64,000 bases of DNA from Streptomyces sp. NBC_00820 (GTDB lineage: Bacteria; Actinomycetota; Actinomycetes; Streptomycetales; Streptomycetaceae), in NCBI RefSeq assembly GCF_036347055.1, contig NZ_CP108882.1, positions 7,428,001-7,492,000 of the forward strand. Direction: 5' to 3'. Position numbers and translations under genes: made by a program. The notes under the pieces are model-generated. The model ran no database searches, had not been told where the DNA came from, and saw only the letters and a list, made by a program, of their open reading frames with translations. The stretch's first letter is position 1. Every line of letters starts with the position of its first letter. Positions 16,045-23,155 of the stretch are shown here, one piece after another.

Positions 16045-17676
16045 TCAGGTGCGGTAGCCGAGGACGGTCATCATGCCGCCCTCCGAGTGGTACTGGTTGT
16101 GGCAGTGCAGCATCCACAGGCCGGGGTTGTCGGCGTCGAAGTCGACCACCAGCTTGCGGTGGGGGAGGACGATCGCGGTGTCCTTGCGCGCCCCGGCGGA
16201 GTCCAGGCCGGCGAGTGCGTAGGTGTGGCCGTGCAGGTGCAGCGGGTGCCACATGTCGGTGGCGTTGACGAGGGTGAGCCGCACCCGCTCACCGGCGCGG
16301 ATGGGGTGGCGCTGACGGACGTCGTACCCCTTGTGGTCGAAGCCCCAGTCGTAGCTCTGCATGGTGCCGGTGACCCTGATGCGCAGTTCACGGTCGGGGT
16401 GGCGGTCGGGGAGCGCCACGGAGGGGTGCGGTTCGAGGCGGCGCGCGGGCACGAGCTTCCCGTCCAGTTCGTCCGGGCGCACGTTGGCAGGCGGAACGGT
16501 TCTTCCCTTGTCGGTGCGCATCACCGCGAGGGCCTGCCCCGTCTTGCCCTCGGCGAGTGCCACGAAGGGGAAGACGCCGTCCTTGGCGGTGACGAGGACG
16601 TCGTACCGCTCGGCCATGCCGATGAGCAGGGCGTCGGTCTGTTTCTGCACCACGGGGTAGCCGTCGGTGTGCGTGACCGTCATGCTGTGGCCGCCGAGCG
16701 CGACACGGAAGGCCGTGTCGGAGCCGGCGTTGATGATGCGGATCCGGACGCGGTCGCCGGGGCGGCACCGGAACATCGTGGGATGGCTGGGGGTGCGGCC
16801 GTTGGCGAGGTAGAGCGGGTAGGCGACGCTGCCCGCCTCCGAGTGCAGCAGGCGGCTGCGGGAGTTGTGCAGCCGGCGGTCCGGGCCGGTCGCCTTCTTG
16901 GTGTGCGACGCGTGCGGTCCCGCCGTGCCGCCGGGGCCGGGACGGCCGCCTCCGGGGCCCATGCCCATGCCCATGCCCATACCGCCGGCCATGCCCGGCT
17001 TGAGCTGGTCGAGCACCTTGTCGGGGGTGGAGCTGTCCACGCCGTCCAGCCAGTCGTCCAGGACGATGATCCATTCCTTGTCGTACGCGAGCCGCTCCTT
17101 GGGGTCGTCGACGATGAGCGGTGCGTACAGGCCGCGGTCGGGCTGCATCCCGACGTGGGAGTGGATCAGGTAGGTGCCCGGATGCGGGACCGTGAAGCGG
17201 TAATTGAAGTCGGCCCCGGACGCGATCTCCGACTGGGTCAGCCCCGGCACGCCGTCCATGTCGCAGCGCAGGCGAATGCCGTGGGAGTGGAGCGTGGTGG
17301 TGGCCGGCAGCCGGTTGGCGAGGGTCAGGCTGAGGACGTCACCTGAGGTCACGCGCACCAGCGGCCCGGGGAGCGAGTCCTGGTAGGCCCAGGTCCGCAC
17401 CTGCCGCCCGCCCAGGTCCAGCGTGCTCACACCCGCGGTGAGCTTCAGCATGCGGACCTGCCCGGAGCCGCGTCTGCGCTCGGCCGCACGGACCTCCGGA
17501 CCCGACGGCTCCACGTATCCCTTGGGCCCTGGGGGAACAAAGTCCCCCTCGACGACCGCCGCGTGCTGCGGGCCGGAACGTGAGTGGGAGCCGGGTTCGG
17601 TGCAGGCAGCCAGGAGTCCCGCGCCGGCGGCAGCGATCGGGGCTCGGAGCAGGGTACGCCGCGAAGGTGTGTGCAT
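16045..17676 (-). CDS. multicopper oxidase (Tat-type lipoprotein)
   Basis: This 543-residue protein has a twin-arginine-like start (SRRTLLRAPIAAAGAG) with a lipobox ending at Cys25. The four copper-binding His clusters are present: LHSHGIRL, IHSHVGMQ, HPLHLHGHT and the type-1 site HCHNQYHSEGGM, whose axial Met is retained. It should oxidise phenols, metals or cuprous ion at the outer membrane face. Between the first two cupredoxin domains is a flexible loop of alternating Gly and Met followed by Gly/Pro and then HASH, likely extra copper ligands. ATG 17676 is preferred because the Tat signal begins there; neither it nor the GTG at 17691 has a strong ribosome site. Confidence 0.93.
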   Translation of the reverse strand: MHTPSRRTLLRAPIAAAGAGLLAACTEPGSHSRSGPQHAAVVEGDFVPPGPKGYVEPSGPEVRAAERRRGSGQVRMLKLTAGVSTLDLGGRQVRTWAYQDSLPGPLVRVTSGDVLSLTLANRLPATTTLHSHGIRLRCDMDGVPGLTQSEIASGADFNYRFTVPHPGTYLIHSHVGMQPDRGLYAPLIVDDPKERLAYDKEWIIVLDDWLDGVDSSTPDKVLDQLKPGMAGGMGMGMGMGPGGGRPGPGGTAGPHASHTKKATGPDRRLHNSRSRLLHSEAGSVAYPLYLANGRTPSHPTMFRCRPGDRVRIRIINAGSDTAFRVALGGHSMTVTHTDGYPVVQKQTDALLIGMAERYDVLVTAKDGVFPFVALAEGKTGQALAVMRTDKGRTVPPANVRPDELDGKLVPARRLEPHPSVALPDRHPDRELRIRVTGTMQSYDWGFDHKGYDVRQRHPIRAGERVRLTLVNATDMWHPLHLHGHTYALAGLDSAGARKDTAIVLPHRKLVVDFDADNPGLWMLHCHNQYHSEGGMMTVLGYRT

Positions 17677-17876
17677 AAAGAAATAAGACACGTTTTGTGC
17701 TGATATCTGATGGATCTACGGCGGCGCGTCTGGTGATGGCGGGTCCGGGAGGCCGGAAGAAGGAGGTGCGGGGCGGTGCGGAGCGGTGCAGAGTGGTGGT
17801 CCCCACGTGCGAGAGGCCGGGCCTGCGCCGCACGCGGGGCGCGGGTGCGCCGCGTACTGCCCGCACAACCCGCAGG

Positions 17877-17926
17877 TACCATCCGAAATGGTAGATGACC
17901 TGGTGGTATTTACGGGTAAGTACCCG
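17877..17926. promoter_or_regulatory. two palindromes upstream of the toxin-antitoxin operon
   Basis: TACCAT-CCGAA-ATGGTA (17877-17893) and CGGGTA-AG-TACCCG (17913-17926) are both perfect inverted repeats, 51 and 18 bases before the antitoxin start. The AT-rich GGTGGTATTTACGGGTAAG between them could include the promoter. Ribbon-helix-helix and Phd-type antitoxins commonly repress their own operon from such paired sites, so this is the likely autoregulatory operator. Confidence 0.5.
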
Positions 17927-17943
17927 CGCGGTACCGTGATGGC

Positions 17944-18183
17944 ATGCCAGCTCTCAACGTGGAGTTCAGTGAGCGCGAACTTGAGGACCTGCGGCAGATC
18001 GCCAAGGAGCGCGGTACGTCGATGAAGGCCCTCGTGCGGGAGGCGGCCGCCGCCGACATCGCCCGGCACCGGGCACTGCAGGAGGGCGCGGAGGCGTTCC
18101 GGAGCTTCTTCACCGCCCATGCCGAGGAGTTCGCGGCGGCGTTCCCCGAGGACGAGCCCGCCGCCAAGGGTGAGGCCGCCTGA
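17944..18183 (+). CDS. antitoxin-like DNA-binding protein (ribbon-helix-helix type)
   Basis: This 79-residue protein has an N-terminal strand-helix pattern (ALNVEFSERELEDLRQIAKERGTSMKALV) typical of ribbon-helix-helix antitoxins. A charged Ala/Glu-rich helix follows (RHRALQEGAEAFRSFFTAHAEEFAAAF) that should wrap the toxin. It would neutralise the Doc-like protein encoded three bases downstream and repress the operon through the palindromes upstream. The start is the ATG at 17944. No strong ribosome site is visible, and the transcript may be nearly leaderless. Confidence 0.75.
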   Translation: MPALNVEFSERELEDLRQIAKERGTSMKALVREAAAADIARHRALQEGAEAFRSFFTAHAEEFAAAFPEDEPAAKGEAA

Positions 18184-18186
18184 GCG

Positions 18187-18564
18187 ATGCCCCCCGTCAT
18201 CCACATCGACGTACCGTGGCTGCTCCAGCGTCACGAGGACGTCCTGCCCGACCAGCCCGCCGTGCACGACCTCTCCGCGCTGGTGGCCGCCGTCGCCCGG
18301 CACCGGGTCGACCCGCCCCGGCTCGGCGTGGACTCCGACCCCGCCTGGCGGGCCGCCGCCCTCCTGCACACCCTCGCCGTGCTCAGGCCGCTGCCCGCCG
18401 CCAACGCCCGTTTCGCCTGCGCCACCGCCGTGGCCTACATGTTCGCCAGCGGCGTCGGCATCGACCCGCCCCACGGCGCCCTCGCCGACCTCGCCCGCGA
18501 CCTGATGTCCGGCGGGGCCGACGTGTACGGCGCGGCCGGCCGGCTTCGGTCCTGGCAGATCTGA
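18187..18564 (+). CDS. Fic/Doc-like toxin component with degenerate active-site motif
   Basis: This 125-residue helical protein has the length and order of Doc-type toxins and is translationally coupled to the antitoxin (three bases between stop and ATG). Segments HIDVPWLLQRHEDVLPDQPAV, DPAWRAAALLHTL and NARFACATAVAYMF align with the Doc helices. The catalytic HPFxDGNKR loop is replaced by RPLPAANARF (residues 67-76). The catalytic His and the acidic residue are absent; Asn73 and Arg75 remain. Doc phosphorylates elongation factor Tu; here such activity is doubtful. It may be an inactive or altered toxin, or act by another route. Confidence 0.75.
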   Translation: MPPVIHIDVPWLLQRHEDVLPDQPAVHDLSALVAAVARHRVDPPRLGVDSDPAWRAAALLHTLAVLRPLPAANARFACATAVAYMFASGVGIDPPHGALADLARDLMSGGADVYGAAGRLRSWQI

Positions 18565-18777
18565 CGGCCTTGTTGCTTGTGTGGAAGTTGTGCGAGGGTT
18601 GAAACCCCGTGCGGGGGGTAAGGGGCCGTATTTTCGCGGCAGTTGAGGAACAGCCGCGACGACACCGGTGCGCTCCCGCTCCCCGTGCGCGCGTCCCCGA
18701 GGTGCGCGTCAGCGCACCGACGTCACACCCGCGCCGCCCGCACGACCCGTACCACACGCGCCAAAGGAATCCGCCGA

Positions 18778-20574
18778 GTGCCCACCCCCCACTCCCCTCG
18801 TCCCGCCTACCCGCCACCCGGCGGCGATCCCGGTGAGTCCGACGACTCCCTCGCCGCCCCGCTGCGCGCCGGTTCCGACGCGGAGGCCTCCCGGTCCGCC
18901 GCGCTGCTGATGGCCCGGCACTGGCAGCCCGCGCACGACTACGCCGTCATCTGCCTGGCCACGCCCGGGCCCCTCGCCCACATGGTCACCGGAGCCGCCT
19001 TCCACCAGATCCTCGACCGGCTCGCCCTCGGTGAACCCGCGGAGGCGCTCCGGCCCCGGCTGCTGGGCGCCGTCCGGGACACCGCCGCCAACTGGGCCGC
19101 CACGGAGCGCGTCGCCGCCGCCCTGCCCGGCCTGGAGAATCCCGCCGGAGGGCGCGGCATGAGCACGGCGAAGTCCCTGATACCGGAGAACCGCGCCCTC
19201 GCCGAACACTCCTTCCGCAACCTTCCCCTGCTCGGACAGGCCCTGCTCTGGCACACCGAGGTCGACGCCGAGCCGGTGAGCGTCCCCGCCGCGCTCCTCG
19301 GCCTGGACACCGACAGCGCGGCGGCCGCGCGCGAGGAGGCCCGCGACAGATTCCGCGAAGGCTGCGTCCGCGCCCACCGGGAACTCGCGCCCAGCAACGA
19401 CTGCCGCCACTACAACCGTCTGCTCGACGTCCCGATCCGCCGGGGCGGCGACCTGCTTCCCGACGTCCGCGAACACCTCGCCGCCTGCCCCTACTGCCGG
19501 CACGCCGCCGACCAGCTCGGCCGGATCGACGCCGCCCTCGGCCTCCTGCTCGCCGAGGCCGTCCTCGGCTGGGGCGCCCGCCGCTACGTCGACTCGCGCC
19601 CCGGCCGTACCCGTCCGAGCGCGGCCGGTTCGCGCGGCGCCGCCGGGCGTTCCGGCGGCCGACGGCGGGGCGGCGGCGGAACCGGGCTCCCCGGACTGCT
19701 GTCCCGGGGCTCGGCGTCCGGCGGCCGGCGCCGGGAGGAGGGCGGAGCCGGGACGCCGGCCGGGGGTACCGAGCCGGGCAGGCGCCGACGCGGCGGCGAC
19801 TCCGGCGGCCTCGACCGGGCGTTCACCCCGGACCGCCGTGTGTCCGGTGCCGGGCCGTCCTCCAGGACGCTGCTCACCGGCTTCGGCGTCGCCTCCGTGG
19901 GACTGCTCGCGACCGTGCTCGCCGTCAGCGTCTGGCCCCAAGGGGGTGCCCACGCCGACCCGGTCACCGCCACCGGCGCCACACCCGGCGGCGGCGTCGC
20001 GTCCTCTCCGGCCGCCGCCTCCGGCACCGACGCCCGCTCGCCGGTGGCCGACACCCCGGGTACGGCGTCGGGCCCCGCGGGCCTGCCGTCCGCCGGACGG
20101 GCGACCCGGCTGCACAACAGCGCCGCCGCCGGCCTGTGCCTGGACGTCAAGGGCACGCCCGAGGCCGGCGCCGGCGTGCTGCTCGCCGCCTGCTCCTCGG
20201 CCGGGACCCAGCAGTGGATGTACGACGCCGACGGGCTGCTGCACAGCATGGTGGATTCCGGCCTGTGCCTGGACTCGCGTGCCGACGCCGCCGTGGTCAT
20301 CCTCGGGACCTGCGCCGACATCGGCACGGCGCGGGGTGACGACGTGCGGTACGACCTCACCGTGCAGGGCGAGTTGCTGCCCCGCTGGGACCCCACGCTC
20401 GCCCTCGCCGCGACCGGCACCCGCCCTGGCGCCGACATCGTCGTCACGGCCCGGGACCGGTCGCCCGACCAGCGCTGGCAGGCCGACACGCCGTCGGCGG
20501 GGTCGGGTTCGCTGTCGGTCGTCGGCGGTGACGGCCGCTCCGCGCGGCCGGCGGAGGCGGACCAGGGGGCGTGA
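18778..20574 (+). CDS. paralogous sigma-like/zinc-finger/ricin membrane protein
   Basis: This 598-residue paralogue of the protein at 10547 has the same order of parts. The sigma-region-4-like helices include FRNLPLLGQALLWHTEVDAEPVSVPAALLGL. The zinc-finger motif HLAACPYC is near residue 233. A Gly/Arg-rich cytoplasmic linker, one membrane helix (about 365-388) and a ricin trefoil (about 441-580, with AAGLCLDVKG and TQQWMYDADGLL) follow. It lacks the Gly/Tyr tail. The GTG at 18778 with AAAGGA nine bases upstream is chosen over the longer frame from 18643, whose extra codons are Arg/Pro-rich. It is downstream of the toxin gene but with its own leader. Confidence 0.72.
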   Translation: MPTPHSPRPAYPPPGGDPGESDDSLAAPLRAGSDAEASRSAALLMARHWQPAHDYAVICLATPGPLAHMVTGAAFHQILDRLALGEPAEALRPRLLGAVRDTAANWAATERVAAALPGLENPAGGRGMSTAKSLIPENRALAEHSFRNLPLLGQALLWHTEVDAEPVSVPAALLGLDTDSAAAAREEARDRFREGCVRAHRELAPSNDCRHYNRLLDVPIRRGGDLLPDVREHLAACPYCRHAADQLGRIDAALGLLLAEAVLGWGARRYVDSRPGRTRPSAAGSRGAAGRSGGRRRGGGGTGLPGLLSRGSASGGRRREEGGAGTPAGGTEPGRRRRGGDSGGLDRAFTPDRRVSGAGPSSRTLLTGFGVASVGLLATVLAVSVWPQGGAHADPVTATGATPGGGVASSPAAASGTDARSPVADTPGTASGPAGLPSAGRATRLHNSAAAGLCLDVKGTPEAGAGVLLAACSSAGTQQWMYDADGLLHSMVDSGLCLDSRADAAVVILGTCADIGTARGDDVRYDLTVQGELLPRWDPTLALAATGTRPGADIVVTARDRSPDQRWQADTPSAGSGSLSVVGGDGRSARPAEADQGA

Positions 20575-21158
20575 CGGGCGTGAGCGGTTCCGCCTCGGTC
20601 CTGTCGGGTCGCGGTCCTGCGGCGGTCGTGGGGCGGTCGTGGGGTGCAGTGGATGACGGGTTCGGGGATCGGGCGTGGGGCGGTGTCGGCGGCGTGGGCG
20701 TCGCGGGCGTCGTGTACGGGGGCTGACATCGTTGCCACGGACCGGCTCCGGTTCGCCGTCCGACCGCCACGGCGTCGCTTCGCGCGGGCGTGCCGGGGCG
20801 TGGGCGTGCCGCGTCGCGGGGTGCTCCGGTGTCCTGGTGACATGGCGTCGCGGCGTCACGGTGCGCGATTCACCTCGCCCCCTGCCGCGTGAGCGCGTCC
20901 GGCGCTGGGACGGGATGAGGCCGGGCGCCGGGACGGGGTGAGGCCGGGCGGCGGGGCACCGAGCCGCCGGCGCGTTCCCGCACCCGGCCGGGGAGGGACA
21001 CCGAGCCATCGCGAGACCGGCCGGCGCTCCCCGCTTCCGTGACGCCGGCCCTGCCCGCGGCCCCGTCCCCGTCCCCGCCCGCGCTCGCCGAGCACGCGCA
21101 GTCGGCCCGCGCCCGTTCTCCGCCCGCCACGGAGACGTACGCGGCCCGGACCGGGATG
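20575..21158. other. intergenic region with short tandem repeats
   Basis: About 580 bases between convergent genes hold no convincing gene. Direct repeats of GGCGGTCGTGGGG (around 20617-20645) and of GGGACGGGATGAGGCCGGGC (around 20907-20950, about 2 copies) are visible. Open frames on both strands are Arg/Pro-rich shadows. It may be the decayed remains of a lost gene. Confidence 0.4.
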
Positions 21159-21190
21159 CGGCGGCCGCTCCCACGCGGGCGCGGCCGCCG
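21159..21190 (-). terminator. terminator hairpin after the FMN oxidase gene
   Basis: CGGCGGCCGC pairs perfectly with GCGGCCGCCG around a 12-base loop, 17 bases beyond the oxidase stop codon in its direction of reading. This probably ends the permease-cyclase-oxidase transcript. Confidence 0.6.
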
Positions 21191-21206
21191 TGTGCCGGGC
21201 CGGGTT

Positions 21207-22376
21207 TCAGGCGGACGGCTCCGTGAGGTCGTCCGCCGTGACCGTCGTGGGGGTGGAGTGGCCGGACAGGGCGAGGGTCAGGTCGAGTTCCGCGAGGACG
21301 CAGCGGATGACGTGCTCGACGCCCGGCTGTCCGTCGAGGCCGAGCCCGTACACGTACGGCCGGCCGAGGAGGACCCCGCGGGCGCCGAGGGCGAGGGCCT
21401 TGAAGACGTCGGAGCCGGTGCGGATGCCGCTGTCGAAGAGCACGGTCAGGCGGTCGCCGACGGCCTGCGCGACGCGGGGCAGGGCGTCCGCCGCCGCGAC
21501 GGAGCCGGCCACCTGGCGTCCGCCGTGGTTGGAGACCACGACCCCGTCCACGCCGGCCTCGGCGGCGAGCCGCGCGTCGTCGGGGTGCAGTATGCCCTTG
21601 AGGACGATCGGGCCGTCCCAGTGCTCCCGGAGGAAGCCGAGGTCCGGCCAGGTGTGTCCGGCGTCCCCGAACAGGCCGAGGAAGTGCATCACGGCCGCGT
21701 TCGGGTCCTCGTGGACCGGCTTCGCCAGGCCCGCCTGGAAGGCCGGGTCGGTGAAGTAGTTGGCGGTGCCCACTCCGTGCAGGAACGGCAGGTATGCCTG
21801 GTCCAGGTCGCGCGGGCGCCAGGCCAGCAGCGGCGTGTCCAGCGTGACGACCAGCGCGGTGAACCCGGCCGCCTTCGCGCGGGCGAGGAAACTCCGCGTC
21901 ACCTCACGGTCCTTGCCCCAGTACAGCTGGAACCACCGCTCGGCGTCCCCCATCGCCTCCGCCACCTGCTCCATCGGAGTGCTGGAGGCGGAGGAGAGGG
22001 TGTAGGGCACGCCCTGAGCGGCGGCGGCCCGGGCGGCGGCGAGTTCGGCCTCCGGGTGCATGATCGACAGCACGCCCACGGGCGCCAGGGCCAGCGGGGC
22101 GGCCAGCGGGCGGCCCAACACCTCGACGGACAGGTCCCGTTCGCTCACGTCCCGCAGCATGCGAGGGACGATCACGCGCCGTTCCAGGGCCGCGCGGTTG
22201 GCGCGCGCGGTGCTGCCGTCACCGGCGCTGCCCGCGACGTACCCCACCGGGCCGGGGCCGAGCCGCTGTTCGGTCAGCTCTTCCAGCCGGGTGAGGTCGG
22301 TGGGCAGCCGCGGTACGGTCCCCGCCATCCCGTTCAGGTAGATCTCGTACTGGAAGTCGGCCCAGTGCTTCGCCAT
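21207..22376 (-). CDS. FMN-dependent alpha-hydroxy-acid oxidase (lactate 2-monooxygenase-like)
   Basis: This protein of about 389 residues belongs to the FMN-dependent 2-hydroxy-acid dehydrogenase family. It has APVGVLSIMHPEAE, YTLSSASSTPMEQVA, FQLYWGKDREV, VTLDTPLLAWRPRDLD, ILHPDDAR, the active-site VVSNHGGRQVAGS and the FMN phosphate site DSGIRTGSDVFKALALGARGVLLGRPYVYGL. It oxidises a 2-hydroxy acid to a keto acid or its decarboxylation product. The start is uncertain: homologous-looking residues IDDERRYAR precede the ATG at 22376, but no ATG, GTG or TTG in frame with a ribosome site lies close upstream. It follows the cyclase gene by 107 bases and is probably in its operon. Confidence 0.88.
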   Translation of the reverse strand: MAKHWADFQYEIYLNGMAGTVPRLPTDLTRLEELTEQRLGPGPVGYVAGSAGDGSTARANRAALERRVIVPRMLRDVSERDLSVEVLGRPLAAPLALAPVGVLSIMHPEAELAAARAAAAQGVPYTLSSASSTPMEQVAEAMGDAERWFQLYWGKDREVTRSFLARAKAAGFTALVVTLDTPLLAWRPRDLDQAYLPFLHGVGTANYFTDPAFQAGLAKPVHEDPNAAVMHFLGLFGDAGHTWPDLGFLREHWDGPIVLKGILHPDDARLAAEAGVDGVVVSNHGGRQVAGSVAAADALPRVAQAVGDRLTVLFDSGIRTGSDVFKALALGARGVLLGRPYVYGLGLDGQPGVEHVIRCVLAELDLTLALSGHSTPTTVTADDLTEPSA

Positions 22377-22483
22377 CCGTGCGTACCGCCTCTCGTCGTC
22401 GATCCCGCTCGTGGCGTCGATACTCGCGGGCGGGTGCGGTTCCGTCCACCGGCGGTGACCGGCGGACGGAACCGCGGCGGGCG

Positions 22484-23155
22484 TCAGCCCACGCGGGCGA
22501 CCGCCCGCACCGGGGCGCCGTCCGCCCCCGGCAGCCGCAGCGGGAAGAGGAACACCTCGACCTCCCGCGCGCCCACCAATTGCTCCAGCCCCGTGAGGTT
22601 CTCCGCGATCACCCCGCCCGCGCCGCACAGCACCCGGTGGGCGGGCAGACCGAAGTCCGCGTCCGGATCACCGGGTTCGGGCGTCGGGTCGACGCTCAGC
22701 GCGTCGACGGCCACCATGCGCGTGCCCGTGTCCGTGACGGCTCGGGCCGCCTCCGGGGTGAGCCAGGGGTGGGCCAGGTACTCCGGCGTGCCCCAGTGCC
22801 GGGACCAGCCGGTCACCAGCAGCAGCGACGAGCCCGGCGCGGCGGCGAGCGCGTCGAGCGCCGGCGCCAGCCGGTCGGGCGTGATCGGCGCCCGGGGCGG
22901 CAGACCCCGTACGTCGGCGACCACCGCGGGCCCGGCGAACAGGTCCAGCGGCAGTTCGTCCAGCCGGGGCCACGCGTCGTCCACGTGGTACGGGGCGTCG
23001 ACATGGGTGCCCGACTGCGAACCCATGTGCAGGCTCAGGACGTTGACGCCGTCGGTCGGGGCGTGCAGGGCGGGGGAGACCGTGACCTCCGGATCACCGG
23101 GGTAGACGGGCATCCCGGTCTCCACGGGTACCGACAGGTCCAGCCAGGCGCTCAT
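22484..23155 (-). CDS. cyclase family protein (kynurenine formamidase-like metal hydrolase)
   Basis: This 223-residue protein has the metal-binding signature of the cyclase/KynB family, SQSGTHVDAPYH, plus an early DLSVPVETGMPVYPGDP and a late AHRVLCGAGGVIAENLTGLEQL. Relatives hydrolyse N-formyl or amide bonds, or close or open rings, using Mn or Zn. Its ATG overlaps the permease stop as ATGA, so the two are translationally coupled and likely share a substrate route: import by the permease, hydrolysis here, then oxidation by the FMN enzyme. Confidence 0.88.
   Translation of the reverse strand: MSAWLDLSVPVETGMPVYPGDPEVTVSPALHAPTDGVNVLSLHMGSQSGTHVDAPYHVDDAWPRLDELPLDLFAGPAVVADVRGLPPRAPITPDRLAPALDALAAAPGSSLLLVTGWSRHWGTPEYLAHPWLTPEAARAVTDTGTRMVAVDALSVDPTPEPGDPDADFGLPAHRVLCGAGGVIAENLTGLEQLVGAREVEVFLFPLRLPGADGAPVRAVARVG

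Noticed and set aside
18600..18640. CCCCGTGCGGGG hairpin after the toxin gene
   Set aside because: The stem is only four base pairs, too short to call a terminator.
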